NCBI GenBank assembly: GCA_963924555.1
Contig: OZ004583.1
Span: 2,885,501 to 2,949,500 of the forward strand
Source: Crambe crambe
Lineage: Eukaryota > Porifera > Demospongiae > Poecilosclerida > Crambeidae
Length of the DNA stretch: 64,000 bases
Direction of reading: 5' to 3'
Below are positions 1-14,500 of the stretch, one piece after another. Below the pieces are notes generated by a model. It was not told the origin of the DNA, searched no databases, and worked only from the letters and a program-made list of their open reading frames with translations. Position 1 is the first letter of the stretch. Each line of letters starts with the position of its first letter. Both the position numbers and the translations under genes were made by a program.

Positions 1-115
1 TGATGGTATGGCCATAACGATCTTGTATTACTATAAGCTCACTTAGCTAGATCTATGATCAAAATGGGGCATGGGATTTTATGGTCACTCACTAGGTAGC
101 TATCTGTTGTTGCAG

Positions 116-1499
116 ATATTGATGAATGTTCAGATGACATTGACACCTGTGACTTTAATGCCACATGTGTAAACATTCCTGGAAACTTCACCTGCATCTG
201 TAACCAAGGATATAGTGGTGATGGACTTATCTGCGATGGTAATTAAAAATCAAACTATGTACCATTCATCTAGCACACTGTAGTTAGTTATAATTATGAA
301 ATATTAGACATTGATGAGTGTGAAGTTGGTACTGATAACTGTGACTCTAATGCCACATGCAATAACACTATTGGAAGTTTCACCTGTGTCTGCAATGAAG
401 GATTCAGTGGAGATGGAAGAACTTGTATTGGTGAGAAGGAATAATGAATTTTTTGTGCAGTAAAGTTTTGAGTGATATAGCTAGCTAGCTAGCTACAATA
501 CAATTTTACCGTATGAAATTTTTCTCTGAAACTATGTAAATATAGCTATAATATTAATTGCAGATATCAATGAATGTATATCTGACAAAGACAATTGTGA
601 TTTTAATGCTACATGCACCAACACTCCTGGAAACTTTACCTGTGTTTGTAACCAAGGATACAGTGGAAATGGTGTGATATGCAATGGTAGGTAGTCTTTA
701 CAATAATGTTGAAATCAGGCCCTGAAATGCAAAAACCTCTGTAATTAGATCACTTGGCTATCCTGTTGGCTAACTATGTTAGCTATCCCTTGATGAGTCA
801 TAAGGACCTAGCCCACATTTCTGTCCCTGGGGTCCAAAAAGTGCATGCATGGCCACTTTGATAGATACAATAACAATATTCTGTTTAGATATTGATGAGT
901 GTGCTGTTGGTTCTGATAACTGTCACTCTAATGCTACATGTACTAACACTCCTGGAAGCTTCACATGTGCCTGTATGCAAGGATTTACTGGAGATGGCAT
1001 CTTGTGTAACAGTGAGTATAATTAAGCCATGAAGCTATTATTATAGTCTACATCGCAATTATATATGTGAGCTTAATAGAATATGCAAGTCACATTATGT
1101 AAGAGAATCTATAAATGTACAATGTGATGTGATATGAGAGTGAAGAGTGTGATTATCTCTGCTCTTTTCTTCTAGAATACCCTACAAGTCAGTATGCTAT
1201 TAATTCTATAGCTAGCCATTATTTCTCAGGATAATAGTATAGCCAATTATTTTTATATAGCCATGAGATAACTATGACATTATCCTTTTAATATTATTAT
1301 GCCGTTGAAAATTAATATCTATGCAGCACAAAGTCAAGGACTTACTGCAGGACAGGTGGCTGGTATTGCAGTTGGAGGTACAATTGGAGCTATTTTTTCT
1401 ATCTTTATAGTCGGAGCTGTACTAGGCTATGCTCAGGTTATACACATCATAAGAACGACACCATCCAGCAATGGACGAGTACCTCTTTTAGAGTCGTAA
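116..1499 (+). CDS. Gene A: 3' part of an EGF-repeat single-pass membrane protein (5' end outside window)
   Basis: Four EGF exons are visible at 116-238, 308-430, 564-686 and 889-1011, each 123 nt, phase 1-1, with AG acceptor and GT donor. Each encodes a six-cysteine calcium-binding EGF module opening with D-[IV]-[DN]-E-C and carrying the Asn-hydroxylation pattern C-x-N-x4-[FY]-x-C. The last exon, 1327-1499, encodes a short stalk, one hydrophobic helix ([20 protein letters not shown] and on) and a short tail ending RVPLLES. A possible 12-nt exon at 1176-1187 would fit between them in phase. The protein is expected at the cell surface with EGF modules outside. It is the upstream neighbour and paralogue of gene B, about 580 bp away. 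The upstream exons, and whether it has Ig modules, cannot be known from this window. Confidence 0.85.
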
Positions 1500-2082
1500 T
1501 AATCACAATGTAGCTACCACATTGAATTTATCATTTATATAGCTAGTAAGCTAGAATATCAATTACTTTTTCATGCTGAGTAATGATTACGACTTAAATG
1601 ATGACTCTAATTGGATGCATATAATTATGTGAAATTCATCATTATTGTGAGTGGTTAAATTACTCGTCTGGTGATTTCTAGCTAGGTTCAATTTTCTAGA
1701 GAGAAACCAGTGGGGCGACCAGCCAGAGAACTTAGATGTACGTTCATTAAATACTGTATCATATTAGCCAGCTAAGAGTAGTGTCTGGCATGGTTTTAAT
1801 AGAATTGGGTATCAAGGGCATAATTGTAATTGAGCCGCATGCACCAATTAGAAGCTCTTGGTATTATTATAATTTTTACTCGTAGCTAGATAGTATACTA
1901 AGCTTATTACCAAGTATTTTGCTAAAAGCTGGCTCATTCTCTTGTGTAATGCATCATCATCACGGCTTGCATTGAGCATGCGCATCAGCTGGCCAGCTGA
2001 TCTGAGCGAGGAAAAAAAAAGGACAGCAACAAAAACGCCTCAACTGGCTACGTAACTGCTAGCTAAGAATCTGGGGAGGAAA
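1500..2082. other. Intergenic spacer between genes A and B
   Basis: No gene is seen. The only notable site is GCATGCGCA at 1977-1985, an NRF1-like half palindrome about 100 bp before the gene B start. Similar sites lie upstream of genes C, D and the 3beta-HSD-like gene. Confidence 0.5.
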
Positions 2083-5000
2083 ATGTCTCGCTCTCATCTG
2101 GAAATTACTGGTTTATGTCTACTGACGTTTATCATCACAACCGGAACTGCTCACTTCAAAGGTGCTGTCCTTCAGTGGCGCCCAAACAATCCAGATCCCG
2201 ACCATTTTCAAGGAAAGGTACAGCTTGCTGTCAACTAGCAGTGCACGATATTAAATGATCTAGCTACCTAGCGAGTTCAAGCTATAGGCCTATACGTATT
2301 TTTACAAAGAAATAAGAATAACAATAATGACAATATGTAATACCTTAGCTCCAAAAAGTGGGAGAGACTAAGCTTGTAGAATACATGGTACTAGGAAAAG
2401 GCACCATTCCCCAAAATATGCGAGGGTGGGGAGATACGAGGGGGGAGGGATCTTGAGCATACATAACTATAGCTAACTAGCTAGCTAATGTCAATTTCAT
2501 GGAGTTAGATGATACACTGACATTATAAGATTCATACCCCACAATAGCTAGCCCCCCTAGAGTGACATTAATAATATATAAACATAATACATATTAGCCA
2601 CTTTACATTTGAAGATTTATCTTGTAATGGAATACAGCATAGCTATCTATGAAGCTAGGAAGCACAAACATACTATAACTAGCAGTATGATGTTTGTTAC
2701 AGAGCTATCTAGGTGTTAGACGGTAATTATGTCATGCTACATTTAGCTACCAGTTGTTAACAAGTATATTATGGATATTTACCTTTTGATGTGTGTATAT
2801 TGTAGGATATGTACATAATAGGATTTGTGCTTTGGGTTCCTGATAGGTGAAAATTGTTAAACAGAAAAACACACTACACAGTAACTAATGGTCGGTAATG
2901 GGTCATTGAAGTTACGTAGAAAGAGAAATCATTTGCTAGTTGCTAGCTATGATAGCTATGAACATGATCAAATATCACCAAAAAACTCGATATCCATTAA
3001 TTTTCCTACAATAAGCTATTTCATTCAAACCGGATAATTAATTTTGTCACAGATCATTGTTCATTACTACATATCTTGGAATATCAATGGTGATGCAAAT
3101 GACACGCATATTGTTGATGATTGTGGGTCAGGGGATCACAACGACACATTGGGGAATCTAACCTGCTCTGTTGGATGTACTGGTAATATTGGAGCGTTGG
3201 ACTTTCCATGCTCAAGAGTTGATGTTTCTGAGAATGAAGCAACAGGGGAAGGGACTTTGATCAGCACTTTGATGCCTCCTGGTCTGAACTATTTCGAAGC
3301 AATGTATGTGAGACCATGATCAGCAATGGTTGTATGTACAGTATAGGAATGCTCTATATTAACAACAATACTATACCCCCCCAAGGCGAAATTCCTAGAT
3401 GAAACCCTGTCAACCGGACTACGTACATTTTATAGGTATGATGGAGAAGAGTGGTCACATGCTGTGACAATTCCTGGCAATCGTCGCTGGAGATTAAGAG
3501 TAGTTGGCAATCTAACTGTGAGACCAAATGGTGTGATAAATTCTTCACCAGTCACTTTAATCTCATCAAGTGTTGGACTGCAGGAGAATTGTGGAACCAT
3601 GAATATACCAGGTGAAAATCAAGTCATGTGTCATGTGAAAATAGCTTTCATTATACCAACTTACTTGTTTACAATAATTCGGATAAATACCCGTGATACA
3701 CACTGCACCAATCAGTTCTCACTACCAAGTTGACTTCCTTGTTTGCCATGATGAGGAAGCTTGTATATTAACATGGTGGGGAAATCAGAGGAATCCAATT
3801 ACCATCAAAGGATTACATATACGTACCATCAGTTGTGCATGGACACTTTTAGGAGTCCCTATAGGAAAACAAAAGTGCCTCTATAATTATTAGGGAGTTA
3901 GAAGTGATTACACAACTAATTATTTCAGGGCTTGTGAAGTAATTTAAAAGTATAATTTCTTGGATCAGTGAAGTAGCTAATAGTTATTGTGCACAGTGCA
4001 GAGGAAATTTCCATAGTAACATTGTATTTATCATACCGGTACATGGTTGCTGAGCACCTTAGTGTTAGGTGAAAGTAGAGGAGGGAGGAGTGTGTGCTAA
4101 TATTTATTTGATGGAAACACTTGATAAAGATCATACAAGCATCACATGCATGTGCTTGCTGCATTGAGCTAGCATTGATAACAATGTGACTTCACCACTT
4201 CAAAGAAAATTAATGGCTGATTTTTATATATTATTTTTAGTGCTTGATGCTGATGGAGACATAATACGCTGTCGTTGGGCAAATGCAAACTCATCTGAGT
4301 GCGGGGGAGTCTGTAATGGACTTCCAGATAACACACTCTCAATTGACAAGGTATGACTGATGCACACATGCCCTGGAATACAGTATTATTTTCAGAGAGT
4401 AAAACTTGGTTTATAAAGAATGTGATGTATGAACCCTTTGGGAATTTGAACTCGTATTTCCCAACACAATTGTCTACATGTTAATTTTTACAGCTAATAG
4501 CTTGTAATTATAATTGCTAATACAATTATAAAAGATTTACAGTATTTACTATACTAATAGGATACATGTACTCTTACCTACTCTGGTGGAGTAGGAGTAT
4601 TTGCTGTTGCGATACAAGTTGAAGATTTCCTCACTCCGTCCAGTCAGACTCCACTCAGTAGTGTGCCTGCTCAGTTCATCGTCAATGTGTCCAACACATC
4701 AATGACATGTCCTAGTCCACCCATTCTCACTGGAGAAACTCCTATTAATGGTTCTCACATAACAATACCAAGTGGGATGGTGTACAGGGCAAGCCTTGTT
4801 GCTGAATCTGTGGACTCAAGGTTAGATATCATTGTGACTCAATGCACTAAACTATTGTTGCAGTGTACTCTAGCTGACTTATTCAATTCAGCTGAGGTAT
4901 AGGATTACTTATTGATTGTAATCAATCCCCTTTCTCATAGTTCAATTAATTAAGCACTATCAGATTACTTTCCTTTAAATCATGCACTATCTACTGTAGC

Positions 5001-5567
5001 TCCAGGTAGCTAGTGGCAAAACGTTTCACAGTATTGTAGTAGCTAATGTTACAAGTCAATGTACGTAATTTTGTGCAATTTATCTACTTTAAGGTAAGGA
5101 TCTTGCTGTTCGGGGCATAAATAATAGCTAATAATCATAAGTCAAGCAAAGGATTAAATGTATCAGCAACTTGGAGTCTGGGTATACTCATCCCTTCTTT
5201 CTACTGTATGACTTGTTATCATAACTCTGTTTTTGCTATTGTATATCATATTAACTTTTATCTATCTTCATGTATCCAATTCAGAGTTGTATCATTTCGG
5301 ACCTTTGCACCACCAGGAATGATGACTTCCAGGGTGAACCAAAGCATGTCTAACGGTCAATTATATTTCACTAATGTTACATGGACACCAGCTGAGGACC
5401 AGCACAATAGGAGTCATTTGTTTTGTTTCCTTGCCGTGAGCAGTGAAGGGTGAGGCTACACATAGTAATGTTACATACATACGTAGTTGCAATGAAAGAG
5501 TTTACATAATTTCACTTATTTTTTAGGATATCCTCTGATAAATGGTGTGTTACTCTTGTGCCGGAAG
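2083..5567 (+). other. Gene B conserved N-terminal region (exons 1-7)
   Basis: About 380 residues before the first EGF, conserved exon for exon in genes C and D. Recognisable blocks are H-F-x-G-A-x-x-Q-W at the mature N-terminus, a cysteine-containing block (DCGSGDH to TCSVGC), a block ending in [10 protein letters not shown], the block R-C-R-W-A with SSECGGVC, then [13 protein letters not shown], and finally [12 protein letters not shown] with FCFLAVS. The last block resembles the P-x(n)-D-Q-x(n)-F-x-F-x-V edge of bacterial and metazoan putative-Ig (He_PIG-like) beta-sandwich domains; that is inference. I do not recognise a named family for the whole region. Confidence 0.7.
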
Positions 5568-8500
5568 GTAAATGACTAAGTTTAAATAGTGTAATGGACA
5601 AAAAAATTATTAAGTATATGTAGCAACAGCTAGTCATTGTTCTATTATAAAAGGCAGATCATAATTGAAGACCCTGACTGGTTTAAAAGGGAGGGGGGAC
5701 TTCACCTCTCAATGTAGATTCCCTGAAGTTATTATCAGGACTTCTGACATATATGGGGATATGTACCCTCTCTCTAATCAATGTAGTCTGCGTTGAGATG
5801 GCGTTTATTAATGAGCTGTACATAGATAGCTATGTATAACTTGAAAATTGTCAAAAGTCATGGTAATAGTTCATTATAATACTTACATGGCCAGACATTG
5901 ATGAGTGTGCTATCGGTGCTGACAACTGTGACTCTAATGCCACATGTACCAACACTCTTGGGAGTTTCACCTGTGCCTGTAACCAAGGATATGCTGGAGA
6001 TGGAAAAGTCTGTACTGGTATGCACAAAATGTGGTGTAATTGTAGTTACATGTAGAAATAGAATATCACCTCAAATGAGTCTATTAAATTTAGTGAGATT
6101 TAATTCACATTATGCATATATACATGACAACCCCTTACCAAAATAATTCAATGTTAAGTGATAACTTTTATTCCAACTGCATTTAATTTCTACTATGCTT
6201 CTTTTGGTATATTGGGGGAAATGCCAACTTAAAAAAAAAATTAACATTAGCTAATCACCACTTTATGTACATGCAACAATCACTTACGTACAGTAGCTAC
6301 AATGTGTTACTTTATTATTTGGCAGCTCTTGAATTGGTTATGCTATCGAATGACTCGTTTTTCATGCTTGGAGACACTGCCCTGCTCACATGTGTGGGGC
6401 ATGGTGAGCCTAACGTTCAAATCACTTGGAGTAAGGATGGACAGAACATCATGAATGATTCTCGCTTTGCCATCAGTGATAAAGAAGTGACTCAGAGGGG
6501 GATGATATTCAAACAATCTTTCCTTGCGGTATGTAGCTTGGAGGTTTCTGATGCTGGTGACTATACCTGCACTATCAGTAATGGCCAGGCTTCAATCCAA
6601 GCCATCATTGAACTCACTGTCTTTGGTAAGAATAATAATAACATGATAGCTAGTCTATCACTTGATACGTACCTCAATCATTAATTTTTTTTTAGGCTAG
6701 TGTTCATGTTTCTGGTCAGGATTCTTCCTAACCATACGGGGTGGGCGGTAGTTATACCATTTTTATTCATTGTCCATTTTTTATCATCACAAGTACAAAG
6801 CACTTTAAGTATGCAGCTGCTCAGCTGAATAGCTATGTAAATAATGGCGTTTGGAGCGGTGCCAATTTTCCAATGCGGGCGGTTGACCAGAAACATGAAT
6901 AATATCATTAACACTGGCCTTAACTACTAACCTTCTCAATTCTTAAGCAAATTTCGAATTTCAAACACCAGCTCATAGAGTGGGTGATCAGCTCTCTATT
7001 ATGCTTTAAATGTGAAATTTGGTCAAACGTTAGAGCTCAGCTGCTCAGCTGAATAGCTATATAAATAATGGCGTTTGGAGCGGTGCCAATTTTCCAGTGC
7101 GGGCGGTTGACCAGAAACATGAATAATAATTATCATTAACACTGGCCTTAATTACTACATGTAACTTTCTCAAATTCTTAAGCAAATTTCGAATTTCAAA
7201 CAGCAGCTCATAAAGTGGGTGATCAGCTCTCTATTATGCTTTAAATGTGAAAAATTTGGTCAAACATTAGAGTAGATAACAAGGTAGCTATCAAACGAAT
7301 GCAAGAGACATTTTAGTTTCATAGAGATAATAATAATCGTAACTTACGTATCAGATGTTAATGAATGTGAAATCGGGACGCACAATTGTGATCCCAATGC
7401 TAACTGTACCAACACTCCTGGGAACTTCACCTGTACCTGTAACCAAGGATACACTGGAGATGGGAGAACTTGTGATGGTGAGTCATATATAATATTCTTA
7501 ATATCGAAGATAATAATAATTACTATACGTATGTAGATATTGATGAGTGCTTGGCTGATAATAGTAATTGTGATCACAATGCTAACTGCACCAACACTCC
7601 TGGGAGCTACACCTGTATCTGTGACCAAGGATATAGTGGAAATGGAACAACTTGTGATGGTCGGTCATAATTATAATTATACTTAATGAAGGAAATCTAA
7701 CATTAAATTTTAATTAATATCATAGATATTGATGAGTGTTTGAACAATAATTGTGATCCCAATGCTAACTGCACCAACACTATTGGAAGCTTCAACTGTG
7801 TCTGTAACCAAGGCTACAGTGGAAATGGAACAACATGTTCTGGTAACTACGTAACTTCTTCTGGTAACTTCTATAATAGTTAATGCATGATTCAACTAAT
7901 GCCACAGAACCATAATTAGAACTGACAATAATTAGGGGGGGGAAGCATTTCTAGGCCTTGGATATGAGCTTAGTCAGCTTCATATTAGCATCCAGAGATC
8001 ACAGACGACAAGTCAAAACCCTATTGGAGGTACTGGCATAATTATAGCACAACTTTTTCATAGACTACAATATCTGGCTAGAACCCTCAAGAAACCAATT
8101 ATGACCTTATTTTAATGCTAACCTTATTTTAATGCTAACCTTAATTGGTAGTGTATAAGATTTTATAATAATTTGATTAATGAGCTCAAATAGATTAATA
8201 CAACTTGCATAACTCAACGACTGACCAATGACACAGCATAACATATGAAAATTTTCCAATTGCACATTGACGCAATGCCCGAAAATGATAGGCATAACAC
8301 GACTCACAAAACATTACGGGTAGTAATAGCTATTATTCATGCAGTTCAACTTGAACTTGTGACGATATCAGATGATATCTCCCTGACAATCGGAGAATCT
8401 GTTCTGTTAACATGTGTGGGATATGGCCAGCCTTACATACTTATCACATGGGAGAGAAATGGAGAAAGACTAATGAACGATACGAATGTTATCATCTCTG

Positions 8501-11500
8501 AACAAAATTTTACTCAGGGAGGAAGGTTGTTGAGGCAGTCTGCCTTGTCTCTATGCAATCTTGAAATATCAGATGCAGGTAACTACACCTGTACGGTCAG
8601 TAATGGTCAAGCATCAATCACTGCCTCCTCTACCATCTTTGGTAAGTGTAACTATTTGCATGTGGTGTAATATTATTTCGGCTAATTTAGAGCTCTACAT
8701 AATTACTTCATTAAGAAAGAAAATCCATAATCAGAGAGTGCGGTAGCACTCTCTATGTAGGGATGACTCAGACGGCCGCGCGCGCCGCCTATAGACTAAT
8801 ACAAAAGTGAAATTCTAGTTCCCCCACTTAGACCTAACAAAAGCTACTGTGAATGATTATCCAGCCTACTAGAGCCTACTACAATGTGCAGACCAGGGAG
8901 CTTACCATTTCAGAAATACGGCAAGCAAGTAAATCGCTGGATTCTTCTTCTTCTCTATGATTATTATTATTATTATTCTTAGATAACCATATCTCTCGAA
9001 CCACTCAAGCTACAGCTATGATTTCTGGATAAATCCACTCCAAATTCTACGAACTACGATCTTTTCTACTCGTTGATCCTCGAAAGAGTCGATGAAAAAG
9101 GAGACACTACAGAGCACAGCACTCGACTAATTCAATTAGGAAGCCATCTTTTCTATAATACGCATGCGCATGTATTTGATATCGAAATTATAATATTACT
9201 CAGCTGTCTCTAGCTAGCTAGCTAGCTAGCTCTAGCTAACTAATGATGATAGACTACTGTATAGACTCAGGGATTTAGATTCACCACGGTAGACTCTATT
9301 TCAGCATCTTCGACCTCCAAGCCAACTCAACAATAACACAACACCTTGACTCGTTGATAATGATTGGGCTGGTATGCTGGAGAACTATTGGAGAACCTGC
9401 ATACACATAGAAGAATGAACTCTATACATAGCTAAAACCATAAAAGAGAGGAAAAAAGACCAGGAACAAGTAAGGGAAAAAGCATTTCTTGAAATGAAAA
9501 AAGATGTAGGGATGACCACTGCTCAAAGATGGAATCTTTGTTCTGTATATCCAGCCAACAATCCCTACATATACGTACATTACTACACTATAATCTGAAG
9601 CTACCCGATGCAACGTATATGTAGGGATTGTTGGCTGGATATACAGAACAAAGATTGATCACATTCCCTTATTGCATGTGGAGTGTCTGAATTTGTGTCA
9701 TTTTATTTATGCAGCTCTTGAATTGGTTATGATATCTAATGACACATCTTCACTTTTTGGAGACACTGCTCTACTCGGTTGTGTTGGGTACGGCCAACCT
9801 TATGTGCTGATCACCTGGAGCAAGAATGGAGAAAGTATTACAAATAATTCTCGTGTCACTGTCAATGAGACAGAAGTCACTCAAGGGGGAATGTTATTCA
9901 GACAGTCCTTCTTGGAGCTGTGCAGTGTGGAGTTCTCTGATGCTGGTAACTATACCTGCACACTCAGTAATGGCCAGGCAACATCTAATGCCACCTCCGA
10001 ACTTATTATCCTTGGTAAGAATACTATGTGATGTGATTACACAAGTCATAGTAGCAAGAACAATCATACCATGCTATAACAACTGTAAACTGGATAAACT
10101 CACCGTGCGGGTGAATTTTAAAGTTTTATGATAATTATTTGGAAACATATTTTACTTGACTTCATGCATATTCAGACCATGCATGCCCACTTAAAAATTC
10201 ATAAAAGAAAATTATGATTGACAGTAGAAATAATTATGAAAAATAAATTAGGGTGATATAAAACATAGTGAGAGTTGGGCAAGTGTTTGCAAAATTGCTA
10301 GCTGAATTCAGCTACAGAGAAGCTTACCTGTTTCTCTTGTCATGAACTGTTTATCCATACACTAATGGACTTAGCAAGCGCTTCTTTCCCAGACTCAGCA
10401 AACACTTACATTATGGCCCTTCCTATACATAATACGTAGCAATATTTTATGAAAGCTATTTGCTATATTAGATAACAATGAGTGTAATGAAGGCACTCAC
10501 AACTGTGATACTAATGCTACCTGTACCAACACCCCTGGAAGCTTCACCTGTGCCTGTAACCAAGGATATAGTGGAAATGGAACAACGTGTGATGGTGAGT
10601 GCATTGAATATTTAACAAAAAACAACAACAACAACAACAACAACAATCATTATAGATATTGATGAGTGTATGGCTGGCATGGAACTTTGTGATCCCAATG
10701 CTAACTGCACTAACACTCCTGGGAGCTACACCTGTGCTTGTAACCAAGGATACAGTGGAAATGGAACAACTTGTGATGGTGAGTTATTAGAGGATTGATT
10801 AAAGAGCTAACATCAAAACATGAATATAGATATTGATGAGTGTTTGGCTAACATGAACAATAGTTGTGGTCCCTTTGCTAACTGTACCAACTCTCCTGGG
10901 AGCTTCACCTGTACTTGTAACCAAGGATACACTGGAGATGGAATGACTTGTGATGGTGAGCTACAGCATTAGATATTATAAAAATAACTTTGACCAATAT
11001 GAATAATAATTTAGATATTGACGAGTGTATGGTTAGCATGAATCTTTGTGATCCCAATGCTAACTGCACCAATACTCCTGGGAGCTTCACCTGTGCCTGT
11101 AACCAAGGATACAGTGGAAATGGAACGACTTGTTCGCGTAACTCTCTAATGATAAGCATTAAAATGTTACGCAGAATCCCATAGCATTAAGGATAGAAAG
11201 AGGAGGGAGGTGTACCATTTCATTGTTGTTGTTGTTATTGTTGTTGTTGTTTTTGTTGTTGTTGTTGTTTTTGTTGTTGTTGTTGCTGTTGTTGTTGTTG
11301 TTGTTGTCGTCATCGTTATCATCATTGTAGTTGTTGTTGTTGTTACTGATAGTTAATTATTGTTCATGCAGTTGAACTCGAACTTGTGGCAATATCAGAT
11401 GATCTCTCTCTAACCATTGGAGAATCTGTTCTCTTAACATGTGTGGGATATGGCCAGCCTTACGTACTTATCACATGGGACAGAAATGGAGAAAGACTAA

Positions 11501-14500
11501 TGAACAATACAAATGTCATCATCTCTGAACAAAATTTTACTCAGGGAGGAAGGTTATTGAGGCAGTCTGCCTTGTCTCTATGCAACCTTGAAATATCAGA
11601 TGCAGGTAACTACACCTGCACAGTCAGTAATGGTCAAGCATCAATCAGTACCTCCTCTACAATCTTTGGTAAGTGTAATCAGTACCTCCTCTACAATCTT
11701 TGGTAAGTGTATTGACATCTCTAAAACTAGGGCAATGTACATTTGAGTAGCAGCGAGCGAGCGAGCAAGTATTCCTATAGGCTTGCTGATAGCTATTTTG
11801 ACGCAGTTTTATATGCAAGTGGCAGGTAGCTGCATACATAGAAAACTGTAATGCTTGCTTCAAAGCACCTAGTGCTTACAAGCTGCTTAGATAAGCCTCG
11901 AGCCTGCTGCCCAAAAGGCTGTAGAAATGTTGAGCTGATTGCTTTGCTGTTGAGTTATGTAAGTGCATGGCAGGCAGCTGCATGCATAGAAAGCTAATTA
12001 CCACAAAGCACTTAGATATGTCTAGTGCCTACAATCTAAGCCTAGCCCTACTATCCACCATGCTATAAACAAAGCAATGTAGAAATCAATCAAGCAATTA
12101 CAACTGGAGCATTGTCAGGAACTCTCGTCAACAATGCACCACAAGTAGCGAGCAGATGCAGCTTTTAAAATGTTATTATAGTAAATGTTACAAAAAACAA
12201 CAGAACTACTCTGATCTCTCCTAGATCAGCTAGCTATCTCTCTACTTTCAGAATCCAATAAATCCACACACACAGAAAGTTCTAGACATACATCAAAGAG
12301 TCCACACATTAGCACAACATAACTTCACATGACACACAGAAGTAACAATTAAACACAGACATAAGTGTTAATCCACAGTTGGGATTGCATGTCAGGGGTG
12401 TTATCCTGACATCTCCCCCTCCTTCAAGTCGGCAATAGTGGGGGCAGAATTTTCTCGAGAGAGTCCATCCGCATTTCCATTTTGTCTTCCTGGTCGGTGA
12501 TTGATGGAGAAATCGTATGGCTGGAGGTAAAGGCTCCACCTTGACAGTCTCCCATTACTGTCTCTCATCTTGTGTAAGTATTCCAATGATCTGTGATCAG
12601 TTTGTACTTGGAAATGTCTTCCTTCTAAGTAAACTCGGAAGGTTCGTATGCCTTCCACAACCGCAAGACACTCCTTCTCGACAGCAGCGTATCGTCTCTC
12701 CCTTGGTAGTAGTTTTCGTGATGCAAATGCCACTGGATGCTCTTCTCCTTGATCATCCACTTGTGTTAGCACAGATCCAATTCCCAGGTCTGACGCATCG
12801 GTTTGTAATATGAATGGTATGGAGAAATCTGGGTTTCTCAGTATCGGTTCAGCTGTCAGTCGTTTCTTCAGCTCTACAAATGCTTTGTTTTGCTCCTCTT
12901 TCCATTCAACTCTGTTTGAAGCTGAGGCCTTCGTCAGGTCAGATAGAGGTGCTGCGATAGTGGCAAAATCCTTGATAAATCTTCTATAGTAGCCTGCAAG
13001 TCCGAGGAAGGCTCTGACCTCCTTCTTTGTCTGAGGCCTCTTGAAATTTCGAACAGCTTCGATTTTGCAGATTTCAGGACGAACCTTGCCTTCACCTACA
13101 ACATGTCCGAGATAATTACAACAGTTCTTGGCAAATTGGCATTTCTTCTCTTTGATTTTTAAGCCAGCTTTTCTCAAATTCTGAAAAACACACGTGAGGT
13201 GTTGTACATGTTGCTCCCAGGTGTCACTGTGAATGATAACATCATCCAAGTATGCAGCTGCAAATTGGTGAACATCTTCCAGAACTTTGTCCATCAGACA
13301 CTGGAAGGTTGAGGGTGCTCCCATTAATCCAAAGGGCATCGTTGTGAACTCATACTTCCCAAATGGGGTGATGAAAGCCGTCTTCTTTTGACTTTCCTTC
13401 TCAACCGGTACTTGCCAATAACCTTTTGTGAGGTCTAACGCCGTGATGTATTTGGCATTTCCCAGACGGTCGATCAGTTCCTCTACTCTGGGTATGGGGT
13501 ATGGATCGGCTTTGGTAACGTGGTTCAACCTTCTAAAGTCAACACACAGTCGTTTGGAGCCATCTTTTTTGGGTACTAGGATGATTGGTGCAGCCCATTC
13601 GCTAGTTGATGGCACAATGATTCCTTGTGTCAGCATCTCTTTGATTTCTTCTCTCAAGGTGTCTCTTAGTGCTTGGGGAATCCTGTAAGGCGGCAGCCTG
13701 ACTGGGCTCGCCTCTCCCGTGTCCACACTATGCTCAATAACATCTGTTCTTCCCGGTATGTCGCTAATAACATCTGCAAACTCCTTTTTTAGCTCCTTGA
13801 GATCTCTCTGCTGGTTGGGAGAAAGTTGATTACTACTTGTCTTTTCTTCTTGGTTGTCATTCCAGGTCAATGGTTCGACATCTTCACACTCTGCTGCAAG
13901 TAACACTGCTGGGACTGGCGAATTCCACTGTTTGAGGGCGTTCACGTGGAAAGTTCGTTTCCTCTTCTTGTGATCTGTCATGTCTACCTCGTAAGTGACG
14001 TTTGACTTCTTCTGTAGGATAGGGTACGGCCCTAGCCACTCTGTCAGCAACTTATTCTGCTTCTTGGGGAGGAAGACTAGCACCATATCTCCCTCTTTGA
14101 AATCTCGGGTGGTTGTTTTCCTGTCATGGTACTTCTTGTGTTGAGTTTTGGCTTTCTGTTCATTCTCTCTCATTGACTCTCGCACTCGTTCCATTCTTTC
14201 TCTGAGCAGCCTCAGGTATTCCACGACTGGTACTGGATCTGTAGTATCTTCTTTCCAACGTTCTGCAAGTTCATCCAGTCCATCTCTCATTTCCTTGCCA
14301 TAGACGAGTTCGTAGGGTGAATATCCGGTTGAAGCATGTTCTGTTCCTCTGTAGGCCCACATCAGGTATGGCAGGCATAGGTCCCAATCTTCTGTCGACT
14401 TGTCAACCAACTTCCTTAGGGTCTTCTTCAATGTAGCATTAAATCTTTCGACCATGCCATCCGTCTCAGGGTGGTACGCACTAGTCCTGATATGTTTGAC

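Noticed and set aside
2822-3052. Use of the upstream in-frame start near 3044 as an independent gene start
   Set aside because: The segment is intronic; the AG at 3051-3052 joins in phase to the signal-peptide exon at 2083, as in genes C and D.
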